NCBI GenBank assembly: GCA_021850365.1
Contig: JAJZMH010000033.1
Location: 1-42,227, forward strand
From: a bacterium
GTDB lineage: Bacteria > Patescibacteriota > Saccharimonadia > Saccharimonadales > UBA4665
Length of the DNA stretch: 42,227 nucleotides
Reading direction: 5' to 3'
The position numbers and the translations under genes are program-made. This document shows positions 23,867-33,917 of the stretch, piece by piece. Within the stretch, counting starts at the first letter, position 1. Every line of letters starts with the position of its first letter. The notes below the pieces were generated by a model. The model ran no database searches. It was not told the DNA's origin and worked only from the letters and a program-made list of their open reading frames with translations.

Positions 23867-25198
23867 ATGGCTTTGAATCAATCTAAAAATATACAGAATA
23901 AAAAAATTGGTTTAATAACTAGCATCTCATTTGCGGTTGGTGCAATGATTGGTGGAGGTGTTTTTGTTTTAAGTGGATTAGCTCTAAAACAAACAGGAGC
24001 ATCAGCTATTGTTTCTTTTATTATAGCGGGGATAATGGTTTTATTTTCAGCTATTTCATTTGCTAAAATTTCTTCCCAGAAAAATAAAGGAAATTACTCT
24101 GGATATGCGATTGTTGGTCAAGTTCTAAAAAGTCATATTTGGACTTTTTTAGTTTCGTGGAGTTTTTATTTAGCAGGTATCATTGGAGCTGCATTCGTCC
24201 TAAATGCCTTTGGAATATATCTTACTAGTTTTGTCTTACATAATAATCAGATAGTTTTATGGGCAATTATATTTGGCATCCTTTTAACCTTAATAAATCT
24301 TGGGCCTGCATCTGAAATTGGTCGTATAGAAACCCTTCTAGTAGGACTTAAAATAATTGCTCTAGTTATTCTTATTGGCTTTGGGATTGCTAATTTTCAT
24401 TTAAGTTATCTTCATCCGTTCATGCCCCATGGACAAAGCCAAATTCTAGTCAGTAGCGCTTTTTTATTTATAGCATTTTTAGGTTTTAACGTAATAACTA
24501 ATATTGCTTCTGAAATAAAGAAACCTACTAAAACAATTCCACTGGCCATAATTTTAAGCATGCTTATTGTTATGGTTATTTATGTAGGCATAATTATTGC
24601 TTTAATCTCAGCCCATATTCATAACTACGATGAGGCTAGTGTTGGTGTTGCAGCCAAAAACTTAATTGGTCCGATTGGAGAATTCTTAATTGTTCTTGGG
24701 GCTCTAGTCTCAACTCTATCTTCAGCTAATGCCAATATTCTAGGTTCATCCGAAATTATGGTTAGAATGGCACTAGATAAACAAGTTCCTACTTCTTTAG
24801 CAAAACAATATAAAGGTCATCCACTTTACAGCGTTCTTTTTGGTGGACTTTTATATATTATATTAATTCTTACCAGAAAGACTGATGCGGTCATTGGACT
24901 GGCTAACATTACGGCTATATTTGGGCTTATTATAGTAAACATCACTGCTTTTAAACTCTATCTAAGCTCAAATCAAAAATTAATGGCATCTATACCAATT
25001 ATTGGTTCTGTTTTTGGAGCAATTCAATTTTTATTTATGCCTTTTTTGAATGTTATGATCGGTTTTTCAATAATTTTGTTAGGACTCTTGATATACCGAT
25101 TTAGAAATAGATTACATAGTCAAGTTCTTCATCAAGAATTAATTAAAATATTTAATCAAGTTAGTGGACCGCTCACAAGAAGTTTAAGGAAAAATTAA
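23867..25198 (+). CDS. APC-superfamily amino acid permease
   Basis: 443 residues with about 12 membrane helices. The first helix carries the family motif SFAVGAMIGGGVFVLSG, where the unwound GxG segment binds substrate backbone. Conserved NIASEIKKPTKTIP follows helix 6. Likely an amino acid/proton symporter or exchanger, useful for a cell with reduced biosynthesis; substrate unknown. It is divergent from pepP (20 bases apart) and overlaps the convergent uvrC end by 4 bases. Confidence 0.92.
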   Translation: MALNQSKNIQNKKIGLITSISFAVGAMIGGGVFVLSGLALKQTGASAIVSFIIAGIMVLFSAISFAKISSQKNKGNYSGYAIVGQVLKSHIWTFLVSWSFYLAGIIGAAFVLNAFGIYLTSFVLHNNQIVLWAIIFGILLTLINLGPASEIGRIETLLVGLKIIALVILIGFGIANFHLSYLHPFMPHGQSQILVSSAFLFIAFLGFNVITNIASEIKKPTKTIPLAIILSMLIVMVIYVGIIIALISAHIHNYDEASVGVAAKNLIGPIGEFLIVLGALVSTLSSANANILGSSEIMVRMALDKQVPTSLAKQYKGHPLYSVLFGGLLYIILILTRKTDAVIGLANITAIFGLIIVNITAFKLYLSSNQKLMASIPIIGSVFGAIQFLFMPFLNVMIGFSIILLGLLIYRFRNRLHSQVLHQELIKIFNQVSGPLTRSLRKN

Positions 25199-26511
25199 AT
25201 CCTATTTTTTAACAAACCATGATAAGTAATTGCGAAACGATGAGATTCATTTCTGATCCTTTGAATTAACTTAATTAAATTATTGTTTAAATCTAAATTA
25301 ATTAAAATAAAATTATCACTTTTGATAAGGTAGCCATCCATTGCATTAAGAAACTTTTGGTTTATTTCTAAATTTGAACCATTTTTTGAAAGAACAATTT
25401 GCTCTCTTTTTTTAGCAATACCGATCATTGGAATGTCTAAACCATATTCATCCCTAGCTTTAATGGCAGAATCTAACTGACCTTTACCACCATCAATAAT
25501 AATTAAATCTGGGTATCCAAAATCTATTAAATGAGTCTTAGTTAAACGTCTTTTTAGGGTCCGGTAAATATTAAAGAAATCGTTATTCTGATCAATTTTT
25601 ATTTTAAATCTTCTATATTCTTTTGGAGTTGATATACCATTTATAAATACCACCATGGATGCTACTACATTAGTTCCAGACATATGAGAGATATCATACC
25701 CCTCAATTCTTTTTGGTATCTTATTTAGATTAAATAATTTTTTTAATTCATTTAAGGCATGATCTTTGGAGATATCGATAAATTCTTTATCTCCAAAAAT
25801 TATCTTCTGATCTAATGCCTTTAGTGAAAATATTCTATCTCTGTAAATTATAGCCTCCTCATAGTTATGATTAGCAGTAGCTAGGTCCATTTTTTCTTTA
25901 AATAACTTAATGACATCTTTTTTGTTTCCTTGAATAATCTTTATTAAATATTTTAAATTATTACGATATTCACTTAGGGTAGTTTTACCTTCTTCTAATC
26001 CAGGGTCTAAACCTAAATGATAATTCAAACTTACTCTCTTTTGGGTAGCTAATGAATCATAAAATGGTATAACACGTCTCAGACTTTTAAGTGCTTTCTT
26101 AATTGGAAGAGTGTTGTAATACGGCCCAAAATACTTTGCTCCATCATCAATAACTTGGCGGGTTAAAATAACAGCTGGATGATTTGAATTAAGATTAATT
26201 TTTATATAACTTAAAGATTTATCATCACGTAGCAAGATATTATACTTTGGTTTATATCTTTTAATCATTTCCGATTCTAAAAACAAAGCATCTATTTCAC
26301 TATCAAGGACCATATAATCTAAGTCTGAGATATTTTTAACTAATTGTGCGGTTTTTGAATCTTTTGCTGATGATTGAAAATATTGTTTTACTCTTCTAGC
26401 TAAATTAGCTGCTTTCCCGACATAAATTATTTTCTTATTTTTATCTAAGTAAAAATATATTCCTGGTTGATTAGGAAGTTTTTTTAACTTAGACTGAAGC
26501 TGATTATTCAT
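25195..26511 (-). CDS. uvrC: Shortened UvrC excinuclease subunit
   Basis: 438 residues against about 600 in typical UvrC. Present: GIY-YIG domain (PGIYFYL, IIYVGKA, Arg40, Glu79) for the 3' incision, a UVR UvrB-binding motif (about 207-237), and the RNase H-like domain (GYDISHMSG, IIIDGGKGQ, final His in NESHRFAITYH) for the 5' incision. Absent: the four cysteines of the iron-sulfur cluster (146-175 reads RVIPFYDS...RVSLNYHLGLDPGL) and the C-terminal HhH pair. The ATG directly follows the trhO stop (TAAATG), indicating coupled translation. Active residues are retained, so it should be functional with altered DNA binding. Confidence 0.93.
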   Translation of the reverse strand: MNNQLQSKLKKLPNQPGIYFYLDKNKKIIYVGKAANLARRVKQYFQSSAKDSKTAQLVKNISDLDYMVLDSEIDALFLESEMIKRYKPKYNILLRDDKSLSYIKINLNSNHPAVILTRQVIDDGAKYFGPYYNTLPIKKALKSLRRVIPFYDSLATQKRVSLNYHLGLDPGLEEGKTTLSEYRNNLKYLIKIIQGNKKDVIKLFKEKMDLATANHNYEEAIIYRDRIFSLKALDQKIIFGDKEFIDISKDHALNELKKLFNLNKIPKRIEGYDISHMSGTNVVASMVVFINGISTPKEYRRFKIKIDQNNDFFNIYRTLKRRLTKTHLIDFGYPDLIIIDGGKGQLDSAIKARDEYGLDIPMIGIAKKREQIVLSKNGSNLEINQKFLNAMDGYLIKSDNFILINLDLNNNLIKLIQRIRNESHRFAITYHGLLKNRI

Positions 26512-27411
26512 TTAGGCACTTTGAAGTTTCTTGTCTTCAATTTCACATTGTTTAGTGTGATAAAGATTATCTGGATTCTGAGCACAGTTTTGGCAGATCA
26601 AAACTAAGTCATTACAGCTTTTTAATTTACAGTTGAGGTACTGACTCGTAGATTGTTTACAGAATAGACATTCACCTATATCTTTATTGGAACCTACTTT
26701 AAGAGAAAGTCTTTGATCAAAAACAAATAATGAACCCTCCCATAGACCCTGATCTTTATATTTCTCGATATACTTAGCAATTCCACCATCAATTTGGTAA
26801 ACATCCTTAAAACCTCTGTTTTTCATCATTTTTGTCAATATTTCACATCTAATTCCACCAGTACAATAGGTAATGATCTTCTTCTTTTTAAGATTGTTCC
26901 ATTTCTTGGATTGGAGTTCGTTAGCAAAATCTTTTGATGTCCTAGTTTTTAAATAAACTGCATTTTTAAATCTACCTATTTTGGCTTCGTATTGATTGCG
27001 ACCATCAAAAAAGACAACGTCTTTAGGATATTTTTGAATCAATTGATGAACCATTTCTGGTTTTAGTTTTTTACCTCCATCAACAACACCATAATCGTTA
27101 ACTTCTAATTCATCACCTATTTTAAAACTTACTAGTTCATCTCTGACTTTTATTGATGTTTTTGGAAAATCCTCTCTGCTCCCTTCACTCCATTTATATT
27201 TTATTTGTTTAAACGATTCATATTCTTTATTTGTCTTTATATAAGTTTTAAGATCATCAACTAAGCCTCCTAAAGTTCCATTTATACCATGTTTAGAAAT
27301 AATAATTCTGCCTTTAAGATTTAAGTTTAGACATAAGGCTTTTTGCCATAGTTTGATTGCTTCCGGATCTTTAATTGGTCTAAAAATATAAAATAAGATA
27401 ATTTTTTGCAT
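26512..27411 (-). CDS. trhO: tRNA uridine(34) hydroxylase TrhO (YceA-type rhodanese)
   Basis: 299 residues. N-terminal acylphosphatase-like domain (KHGINGTLGG), central rhodanese domain with active loop YCTGGIRCE (Cys183, Cys189), and a C-terminal Cys cluster (CLFCKQ, CQNC) likely binding zinc. TrhO makes 5-hydroxyuridine at wobble position 34 of tRNAs using oxygen. Its stop is immediately followed by the uvrC start. Confidence 0.9.
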   Translation of the reverse strand: MQKIILFYIFRPIKDPEAIKLWQKALCLNLNLKGRIIISKHGINGTLGGLVDDLKTYIKTNKEYESFKQIKYKWSEGSREDFPKTSIKVRDELVSFKIGDELEVNDYGVVDGGKKLKPEMVHQLIQKYPKDVVFFDGRNQYEAKIGRFKNAVYLKTRTSKDFANELQSKKWNNLKKKKIITYCTGGIRCEILTKMMKNRGFKDVYQIDGGIAKYIEKYKDQGLWEGSLFVFDQRLSLKVGSNKDIGECLFCKQSTSQYLNCKLKSCNDLVLICQNCAQNPDNLYHTKQCEIEDKKLQSA

Positions 27412-27414
27412 TTA

Positions 27415-28812
27415 TTAAATTTTCTTAATTAAAATTATTATAACGATTATAGCTAAAATTAAAATTAACCCAAGTAAAACAATATCCCCCAATTTTAATG
27501 TTTTTTGAGAGCTAGGGTCTTGCTTCAGAGAAACTATATTATGATCCGTTTGAGAAGTATTATCTTCTTTTATTGTTTGTTGTTCGTTCCATTCAATACC
27601 CTTTTCCTTTAAGAGTTGCTCAATATTGATATTGTTTTCGTGATATTCTCCAAGATCAACGCCTTTATCCCTCAACTTAGGATCTCGTTCAAAATCTATT
27701 TCTTTCTGGATTAATTCTTTTTTCAAGACATTCTTAATATTCATTCCTCGAAAGTATGCTTCAACTAGTCTTCTTAAACCTTTTTCTGTAATTAAACGGT
27801 TAAGATAGATTTTTTTTAAGGATGTTTTATCTATTTCGATCTTGGATGCAACGTTCAATAATTCTTTAGTTCCAAGCTTCTTAATTATTTTCCTTTTAGT
27901 ATTAAACTCATTTTTGGCTTCTGGGGATTCATTTATTTTTTTAGTTCTTTCATTTTCTTTTCGGGCTTTTCTTTTATCTCTTACTTCTTGATAAATTATG
28001 GGTAATTCTGCTTTAGTTAAAATATCCATGTTCTTTGAAACTTGACGAATTTTTTGTTCATTATTATCTATCCTTTGGCTTATTTCTAAAACTCGGTCGT
28101 TAAGAACTTCTTTAAGTTTTTGGTCTACTGAATTATTTTTTAGTCGTGGTTCTCGTCTTTGAAATAAACTCTCAACTAGTAAACTACTCAGAGCTAGGGA
28201 TTTGCTTTTCTTTTTTTTATTCTTGGAATTATTCTCTTTGTTTGGAAGTGGATCGTTCAAAGATTCAACGTAGGAACTAGGACTGATAGTCTCAGTCTTT
28301 GGTATATTTTGTGAATATATAGAATCATCCACTATACTATCCTTTTTCTGATCATCAGAACTAAATTCAGTTGGTGAAGCATTCAAATTTGGATCTATAC
28401 TGTCTTTTATTTTTAACTTCTCTACCGTTTTTTGAAAGGATTGTTCAACTTCACCAGATAAAACTACATTTTCTAGATAAGTTTGAGCAGCTAGATTTTC
28501 TGACTTGAGTTCGCCAGTTGAATCTTCTTCAATCGCGTCTAAACGGTCTTGAGCGATTACTTTAGATAAATCATTAATTTCTGCTTCATTTAGCTCTTCA
28601 ATGCTAGCTTGTTCTTCAAGTTCTGGAGCCTTATCTGTATTAAGAATTTGATCTAAAATAGTGATCTTTTTTTCTTTGGGGTCTGGTTCAATTTGATCTT
28701 TATCTTTTTCTTTGCTAAAGATACTAAACTTTTTGGATTCTTTATCTAGATCGTCTTCATCTTCATCTAGATCTTCTTCTTCTAAAAATTTGGGGTTATT
28801 TTCCATAGCCAT
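27415..28812 (-). CDS. Acidic tail-anchored protein, 465 aa
   Basis: Not recognised. An N-terminal run of Glu and Asp, a long charged, mostly disordered region, then helical segments (about 225-400) with KKLGTKELLNVASKIEI and RGMNIKNVLKKE. A single C-terminal membrane helix (IVLLGLILILAIIVIIILI) suggests anchoring with the bulk in the cytoplasm. It lies 3 bases upstream of trhO on the same strand, so it leads a trhO-uvrC operon. Confidence 0.8.
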   Translation of the reverse strand: MAMENNPKFLEEEDLDEDEDDLDKESKKFSIFSKEKDKDQIEPDPKEKKITILDQILNTDKAPELEEQASIEELNEAEINDLSKVIAQDRLDAIEEDSTGELKSENLAAQTYLENVVLSGEVEQSFQKTVEKLKIKDSIDPNLNASPTEFSSDDQKKDSIVDDSIYSQNIPKTETISPSSYVESLNDPLPNKENNSKNKKKKSKSLALSSLLVESLFQRREPRLKNNSVDQKLKEVLNDRVLEISQRIDNNEQKIRQVSKNMDILTKAELPIIYQEVRDKRKARKENERTKKINESPEAKNEFNTKRKIIKKLGTKELLNVASKIEIDKTSLKKIYLNRLITEKGLRRLVEAYFRGMNIKNVLKKELIQKEIDFERDPKLRDKGVDLGEYHENNINIEQLLKEKGIEWNEQQTIKEDNTSQTDHNIVSLKQDPSSQKTLKLGDIVLLGLILILAIIVIIILIKKI

Positions 28813-28856
28813 TTTCGCTTAAATATGAATAGCCTTAATTTTTAAATTTATCTAGG

Positions 28857-29552
28857 CTATTTCTCTTCCTTGGGTTGATCGACTGCTTGCTCACCCTCAG
28901 GAGCAGGGTTAGTTTCTGTTTCCTCAACTTCTGAAACTTCCTCTTGATCACCTCCAGCAGCATCATTGGCAGCGGCTATTGCGCTTGGTTCAAATACTGC
29001 AGCAACCTGGAAATCTTGTTCTTCTACTAACTTAACACCTTCAGGTAAGATTAAATCAGAGGCTTTAACGTGATCCCCTACGTTGACAAGTTTTTCGGCG
29101 TCATAATAGATAACATCTGGTAAATTTTTAGGAATTGCATCAATTTTAACACTTTCAGCTTGATTAAGGACCATTAAGCCGGCTCTTTCAGCTGGCGATG
29201 CTTCATTACCTTCAGCATATTTAGGATGTATTGGAACTTCAGCTTCAACGGTTTGATCAGCTCGAACGGCATTAAAAACTAGATGAGTAATGCTTTGGTG
29301 TTTATTTTCAACATGGACATCTTTAATTAAGGCGGTATACTCTTGATCACCTAACTTGAGGATCACTGGATGGTGTTTCCCTGCCTGATTATAAACCCTA
29401 TTAACTTGCTTAATATCTCCTTGAACAATAATTGAATCAAGTCCATGATTATGAATAACTGCAGGAATTAATCCTTTTCTTCGAAGATGTTTAACCTTTT
29501 TTCCTAAGACATCTCTCTTCTCTAGTTCTAGAATAATTTGATCAGATGACAT
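28857..29552 (-). CDS. rplY: Ribosomal protein bL25 (Ctc/TL5 form)
   Basis: 231 residues: an N-terminal L25 domain binding 5S rRNA (RKGLIPAVIHNHG, VYNQAGKHHPVILKL) plus the TL5 C-terminal beta domain (VEAEVPIHPKYAEG, LPDVIYYDAEKLVNVGDHVKASDL), followed by an acidic low-complexity tail. A strong Shine-Dalgarno (AAGGAGAG) lies 8 bases before the ATG, in contrast to many genes here, which fits a highly expressed ribosomal gene. Confidence 0.94.
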   Translation of the reverse strand: MSSDQIILELEKRDVLGKKVKHLRRKGLIPAVIHNHGLDSIIVQGDIKQVNRVYNQAGKHHPVILKLGDQEYTALIKDVHVENKHQSITHLVFNAVRADQTVEAEVPIHPKYAEGNEASPAERAGLMVLNQAESVKIDAIPKNLPDVIYYDAEKLVNVGDHVKASDLILPEGVKLVEEQDFQVAAVFEPSAIAAANDAAGGDQEEVSEVEETETNPAPEGEQAVDQPKEEK

Positions 29553-29653
29553 TAATATAGCTCTCCTTGATTTAAGTTTAGTTTCTTTAATTTAGATTAT
29601 ATCAGATTAAGATTAATTAGTTAAGAGCTAAAATTTAATATATAATTAAACGA

Positions 29654-30277
29654 ATGTTTAATGTTACTCATTTGATTCAAACTGGTGGTTTATATATTTT
29701 AGGTTTATTTTTATTTGCAGAGGTTGGTCTTTTTCTAGGCTTTTTTCTTCCCGGAGATACGTTATTAATTGCTGCTGGAATTTATGCAATGATGGGAAAA
29801 ATGAATTTAATTGCAGTTATCATCGTTGCTACAATTGCTGCTTGTTTAGGAGACAGTACATCCTTTTGGATCGGTCGAAAATTAGGCAAAAAAATATTTA
29901 AGAATGAAGACAGTATTCTTTTTGATCCAAAACATATTAAAAGAGCAGATCGGTTTTATGAGAAATATGGAACTAAGACTATTTTAATAGCTCATTTTTT
30001 ACCTATCATTAGAACTTTTAATCCTTTAGTTGCCGGAGTATCCAAATTAGAGTATAAAAAATATTTATTATTTGACATCATAGGAGATAGTGCCTGGGCG
30101 ATTGTTGTGGCTCTAGTTGGATATTATATTGGTAGTAAAATTCCAAACGTTGATCATTATATTTTGATTGTTGTTGTCTTGGTTGTAGTCCTATCAGCAG
30201 GACCAACGCTTATTCACCTCATCTTAAGATATTTAAAAAAGTCTAAAAATAAGAAAAAGTTAGATAATTCAGACTAA
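29654..30277 (+). CDS. DedA-family membrane protein
   Basis: 207 residues, the usual DedA length. Family motifs: FLGFFLPGDTLLIAAG, GDSTSFWIGRKLGKK, FYEKYGTKTILIAHFLPIIRTF and GDSAWAIVVALVGYYIG. DedA proteins are polytopic and linked to lipid-carrier flipping and membrane homeostasis. The paired acidic residue and Arg (in IIRTF) are present. Its last 9 bases overlap the convergent uvrA end. Confidence 0.92.
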   Translation: MFNVTHLIQTGGLYILGLFLFAEVGLFLGFFLPGDTLLIAAGIYAMMGKMNLIAVIIVATIAACLGDSTSFWIGRKLGKKIFKNEDSILFDPKHIKRADRFYEKYGTKTILIAHFLPIIRTFNPLVAGVSKLEYKKYLLFDIIGDSAWAIVVALVGYYIGSKIPNVDHYILIVVVLVVVLSAGPTLIHLILRYLKKSKNKKKLDNSD

Positions 30278-33079
30278 GTGACTTTTTAGGAATTGACCAG
30301 TGTAAGTATTCTTTTTAGCTATTTCCTCAGGAGTTCCTTGAGCAACAATCCGGCCACCCGCATTACCACCATCAGGACCAATATCGATGACATGGTCTCC
30401 GTTTTTAATAACATCCAGATTATGCTCAATAACAATTACACTATTTCCAGCATCAACCAATTGATGAAGGATGTTAATTAATCTAGATACGTCTTCAAAA
30501 TGTAATCCAGTCGTTGGCTCATCTAATATATATAAAGTTCTTCCTGTTGGTCTTCTGGATAGTTCAGTGGATAATTTAACCCTTTGAGCCTCTCCACCAC
30601 TTAATGTTGTTGCCGGTTGACCTAATTTAATATATCCAAGTCCAACATCAAATAAGGTTTGAAGTTTTCTACTAATGATTGGAATGTTTTCGAAGAATTC
30701 TAGGGCTTGTTCAATGGTCATGTCTAAGATTTGGCTAATATTTTTACCTTTGTATAAAATATCTAGGGCTTCTTTATTGTATCTTTGACCATGACAGACT
30801 TCACAAGTAACATAAACATCAGGTAGGAAGTGCATTTCGATCTTAATAATTCCATCTCCCTTACAATTCTCACAGCGTCCGCCAACCACATTAAAACTAA
30901 ATCTGCCGGGGTTATATCCTCTAATTTTAGCTTCTGTAGTCGCCGCAAATAATTCTCTAATTGGTGTAAATAATCCAGTATACGTTGCCGGATTTGATCT
31001 TGGAGTGCGACCAATTGCTTCCTGGTCAATAATAATCGCTTTATCTAAGTTCTTGATACCTACAATATCTTTAAATTTACCAGGAATAGTTGATGCTCGA
31101 TGTAATCTGGCTTGAAGTTCCTTGGCAAGAATATCGTTAATCAGGCTAGATTTACCCGATCCGGATACTCCACTAACAACTACTAATTGATTTAGGGGAA
31201 TATCTACGTCAATATTTTTTAAATTGTTTTGAGATGCTCCAATAATTTGGATTATTTTATTACTCTTTGCTCTCCGTTTCTTTGGAACAGGAATAATCTT
31301 TTCTTTAGTTAAGTATTTTGCCGTTAAGCTTTTATTTTCTTTTTCTACTTCTTTAGGAGTACCTTTAGCAACAACCTTTCCGCCATGAATTCCTGCTCCC
31401 GGGCCAATATCGATTAAATAGTCTGCTGTTCTGATTGTATCTTCGTCGTGTTCGACAACAATTACGCTATTACCTAAATCTCTTAAATGTTTTAAAGTTT
31501 TTATTAATTTTTGGTTATCTCTTTGATGAAGTCCTATCGAAGGTTCATCTAGAACATATAAAACGCCAGTTAATCCTGATCCAATTTGGGTTGCGAGTCT
31601 AATTCTTTGTGCTTCTCCCCCACTTAGGGTGTTAGCACTTCTTAATAAGGTGAGGTAATTCAAACCAACATCTATTAAAAAGTTTAGTCTGGCTATGATT
31701 TCTTTTAATACTTGGTTAGCAATATTTATTTCTTTTTCGGTTAACTTGATGTTTTTAAACCAATCAATAGCTTGTTCTATATCCATTTGGCAAATATCCA
31801 TGATCGATTTTTGATTTATTTTAATAGCCAAAATTTCTGGTTTTAATCTAAGTCCCAAACAAGCATGACAAGGTTTTTGATGCATATACTTTTCAATGTC
31901 TTTCCTGATAAAATCGCTCTCTGTTTCGTTGTATCTTTTTTCTAAATCATTAATTACACCACTATATCTTACTTCTACCATTCTCCCTTGCCCGATACTT
32001 ATGGAATATTTCTGATCACCAGTACCATAGAGTATCCGTTCTATATTTTGTTTAGATAATTCTGAGGTTGGATAATGGAGACTAAAGTTATATTTTTTAG
32101 ATAAAGCTTCTAATTTTTTTAAATACCATAAATCAGGACGTATTCGATTATATGGACGTATTGCACCTTCGGCTATGGTTAGATTACCATTAGGAATTAC
32201 TAATTCAGGATCTATTTCTTGACGATACCCCAGCCCCGTACAAACCGGACATGCTCCCTGAGGTGAATTAAAACTAAAAGAACGAGGTTCAAGTTCAGGA
32301 ATTTTAATTTCTGGATGTTTTAAACAACCATAAAGTAATGAAAATTTTTCAATCTTATTAGAATCATAGTCTAAAACTGCAATCTGATTATCTGAAAAGC
32401 TAAGAGCTTGTTCAATACTTTGAGACAACCTCAAATTGCTTTCTTGATCTATCACAATTCGATCAATTACAATTGCAATATTGTGTCTAACATTTTTATC
32501 TAAACTCGGGAATTCATCTAGTTCATAAACAACTCCATCAACCATTGCTCTACCGAATCCTGCTTTGCTAAATTGATCAGGAATATGTTCAAATGCTCCT
32601 TTTTTATCTTCCACAATTGGAGATAGGATTAAAACTCTCTTTTTTGAATAATTAACTACTATTTCGTTTAGAATATCTTCTTTACTTTTTCTATAAACTG
32701 GGCTTTGATCGATTGGACAGTGTGGTATCCCAATACGGGCAAATAAGAGGCGTAAATAGTCATAAATTTCTGTAACTGTTGCTACCGTTGATCTGGGGTT
32801 TCTTGATGTAGACTTCTGATCAATACTAATTGCAGGACTAAGTCCATCTATTTGATCTACGTCAGGCTTCTCCATGATTCCTAAGAATTGTCTGGCATAA
32901 GAACTTAAACTCTCTACATATCTTCTTTGACCTTCGGCATAAATTGTATCAAAAGCAAGAGAAGATTTTCCAGAACCACTAAGACCAGTTATGACTACGA
33001 GTTGATTACGAGGAATTATTAAATCTATATTTTTAAGATTATGTTCCCTAGCTCCGTGAATTATTATTTGATCTGCCAA
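30269..33079 (-). CDS. uvrA: UvrABC excinuclease subunit UvrA
   Basis: Full-length (936 aa) damage sensor of nucleotide excision repair. Two ATPase modules are visible: GLSGSGKSS near residue 31 and GVSGSGKSS in the second half, each with a LSGGEAQR signature and LDEPS/LDEPT Walker B. Zinc-module cysteine pairs (CPVCTGLG, CHACLG, CENCKGDG, CEVCHG) are intact. The start is TTG (33079-33077) with AAAGGT 6 bases upstream. uvrC is in the window; uvrB is not. Confidence 0.97.
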   Translation of the reverse strand: MADQIIIHGAREHNLKNIDLIIPRNQLVVITGLSGSGKSSLAFDTIYAEGQRRYVESLSSYARQFLGIMEKPDVDQIDGLSPAISIDQKSTSRNPRSTVATVTEIYDYLRLLFARIGIPHCPIDQSPVYRKSKEDILNEIVVNYSKKRVLILSPIVEDKKGAFEHIPDQFSKAGFGRAMVDGVVYELDEFPSLDKNVRHNIAIVIDRIVIDQESNLRLSQSIEQALSFSDNQIAVLDYDSNKIEKFSLLYGCLKHPEIKIPELEPRSFSFNSPQGACPVCTGLGYRQEIDPELVIPNGNLTIAEGAIRPYNRIRPDLWYLKKLEALSKKYNFSLHYPTSELSKQNIERILYGTGDQKYSISIGQGRMVEVRYSGVINDLEKRYNETESDFIRKDIEKYMHQKPCHACLGLRLKPEILAIKINQKSIMDICQMDIEQAIDWFKNIKLTEKEINIANQVLKEIIARLNFLIDVGLNYLTLLRSANTLSGGEAQRIRLATQIGSGLTGVLYVLDEPSIGLHQRDNQKLIKTLKHLRDLGNSVIVVEHDEDTIRTADYLIDIGPGAGIHGGKVVAKGTPKEVEKENKSLTAKYLTKEKIIPVPKKRRAKSNKIIQIIGASQNNLKNIDVDIPLNQLVVVSGVSGSGKSSLINDILAKELQARLHRASTIPGKFKDIVGIKNLDKAIIIDQEAIGRTPRSNPATYTGLFTPIRELFAATTEAKIRGYNPGRFSFNVVGGRCENCKGDGIIKIEMHFLPDVYVTCEVCHGQRYNKEALDILYKGKNISQILDMTIEQALEFFENIPIISRKLQTLFDVGLGYIKLGQPATTLSGGEAQRVKLSTELSRRPTGRTLYILDEPTTGLHFEDVSRLINILHQLVDAGNSVIVIEHNLDVIKNGDHVIDIGPDGGNAGGRIVAQGTPEEIAKKNTYTGQFLKSHLV

Positions 33080-33170
33080 AATATACCTTTTTTTAAATTT
33101 AAAGTTAATAAAGTATACTCTAAAATCTATTTTTTGGCTAGTGTCAGTTTAATTAAAAGCTAAAACACCC

Positions 33171-33581
33171 TTAATTAGATTCGATTGAATCCCTAAATAT
33201 TTTCGAAGTTTTAGATGCAAATAAGTGACCAGTCATGAAACTAATAAGTCCAAGAATTCCCATTTCTGGGCTAAAACTAGATAAAGCACCTATTCCAAAA
33301 CCCATCATTGCCGATCCTACGAGTTCATGATAAATTTCTTTTTGTTGAATATCGTTCTTATTTTTAGCTAAATTTATTAAATAAGAACTTGATCTTATTA
33401 TTAAACCTACAGCAAAAACATCCCCACCAATATTATGATTTGTCCATTTAGAACTTATATCAGCCATGCCTACAACATTTCCTAAACCACCTAAAAATCT
33501 AAAATATTTGGCATTCAATTTATCTTTTAAGCTATAGTTTGGTTGTGCTTCGACTTGTTTAAATGTTTCTTCGTTTGACAT
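33171..33581 (-). CDS. Hypothetical membrane protein, 136 aa
   Basis: Not recognised. A polar N-terminus of about 45 residues, then hydrophobic segments at about 52-72, 90-104 and 106-122, the last two rich in Gly and Ala. No signal peptide cleavage site. It stands alone between uvrA and a divergent small gene. Confidence 0.65.
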   Translation of the reverse strand: MSNEETFKQVEAQPNYSLKDKLNAKYFRFLGGLGNVVGMADISSKWTNHNIGGDVFAVGLIIRSSSYLINLAKNKNDIQQKEIYHELVGSAMMGFGIGALSSFSPEMGILGLISFMTGHLFASKTSKIFRDSIESN

Positions 33582-33711
33582 TTTGACATTTTTTCACAAT
33601 ATAAATTTATTGTCAAGTAAAGAGTAAATACTTATGCTTTGTAACTATATTGACTATTATGCTATTTTGTAGTATTCTATCTATCACTAATTTATTGAGG
33701 ATGGTAGAGTT

Positions 33712-33915
33712 ATGCAAACATTTTTCGTCTTAGGATTAATCCCGGGAACAAATATACAAATAAATTTTAACGCTGTATTAGTTATGTTTATATTATTTAT
33801 TCTAATAATTTTAGGTCTAAATTATAGAAATAGAATACGAGAATTGTTTATTGGAAAAACTAAATTGGTTAGGTTTGTTCTTCACGCTAATCAATTACAT
33901 ACCAGATTCAAATAA
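33712..33915 (+). CDS. Small single-pass membrane protein, 67 aa
   Basis: One membrane helix (VLVMFILFILIILGLNY) followed by a basic C-terminus (YRNRIRELFIGKTKLVR). A GAGG ribosome-binding site precedes the ATG by about 11 bases. It ends 2 bases before the convergent obg gene. No family recognised. Confidence 0.55.
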   Translation: MQTFFVLGLIPGTNIQINFNAVLVMFILFILIILGLNYRNRIRELFIGKTKLVRFVLHANQLHTRFK

Positions 33916-33917
33916 GT

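Noticed and set aside
30763-31029. An 88-aa ORF inside uvrA in another frame
   Set aside because: It overlaps the conserved zinc-module region of UvrA and has no family features.
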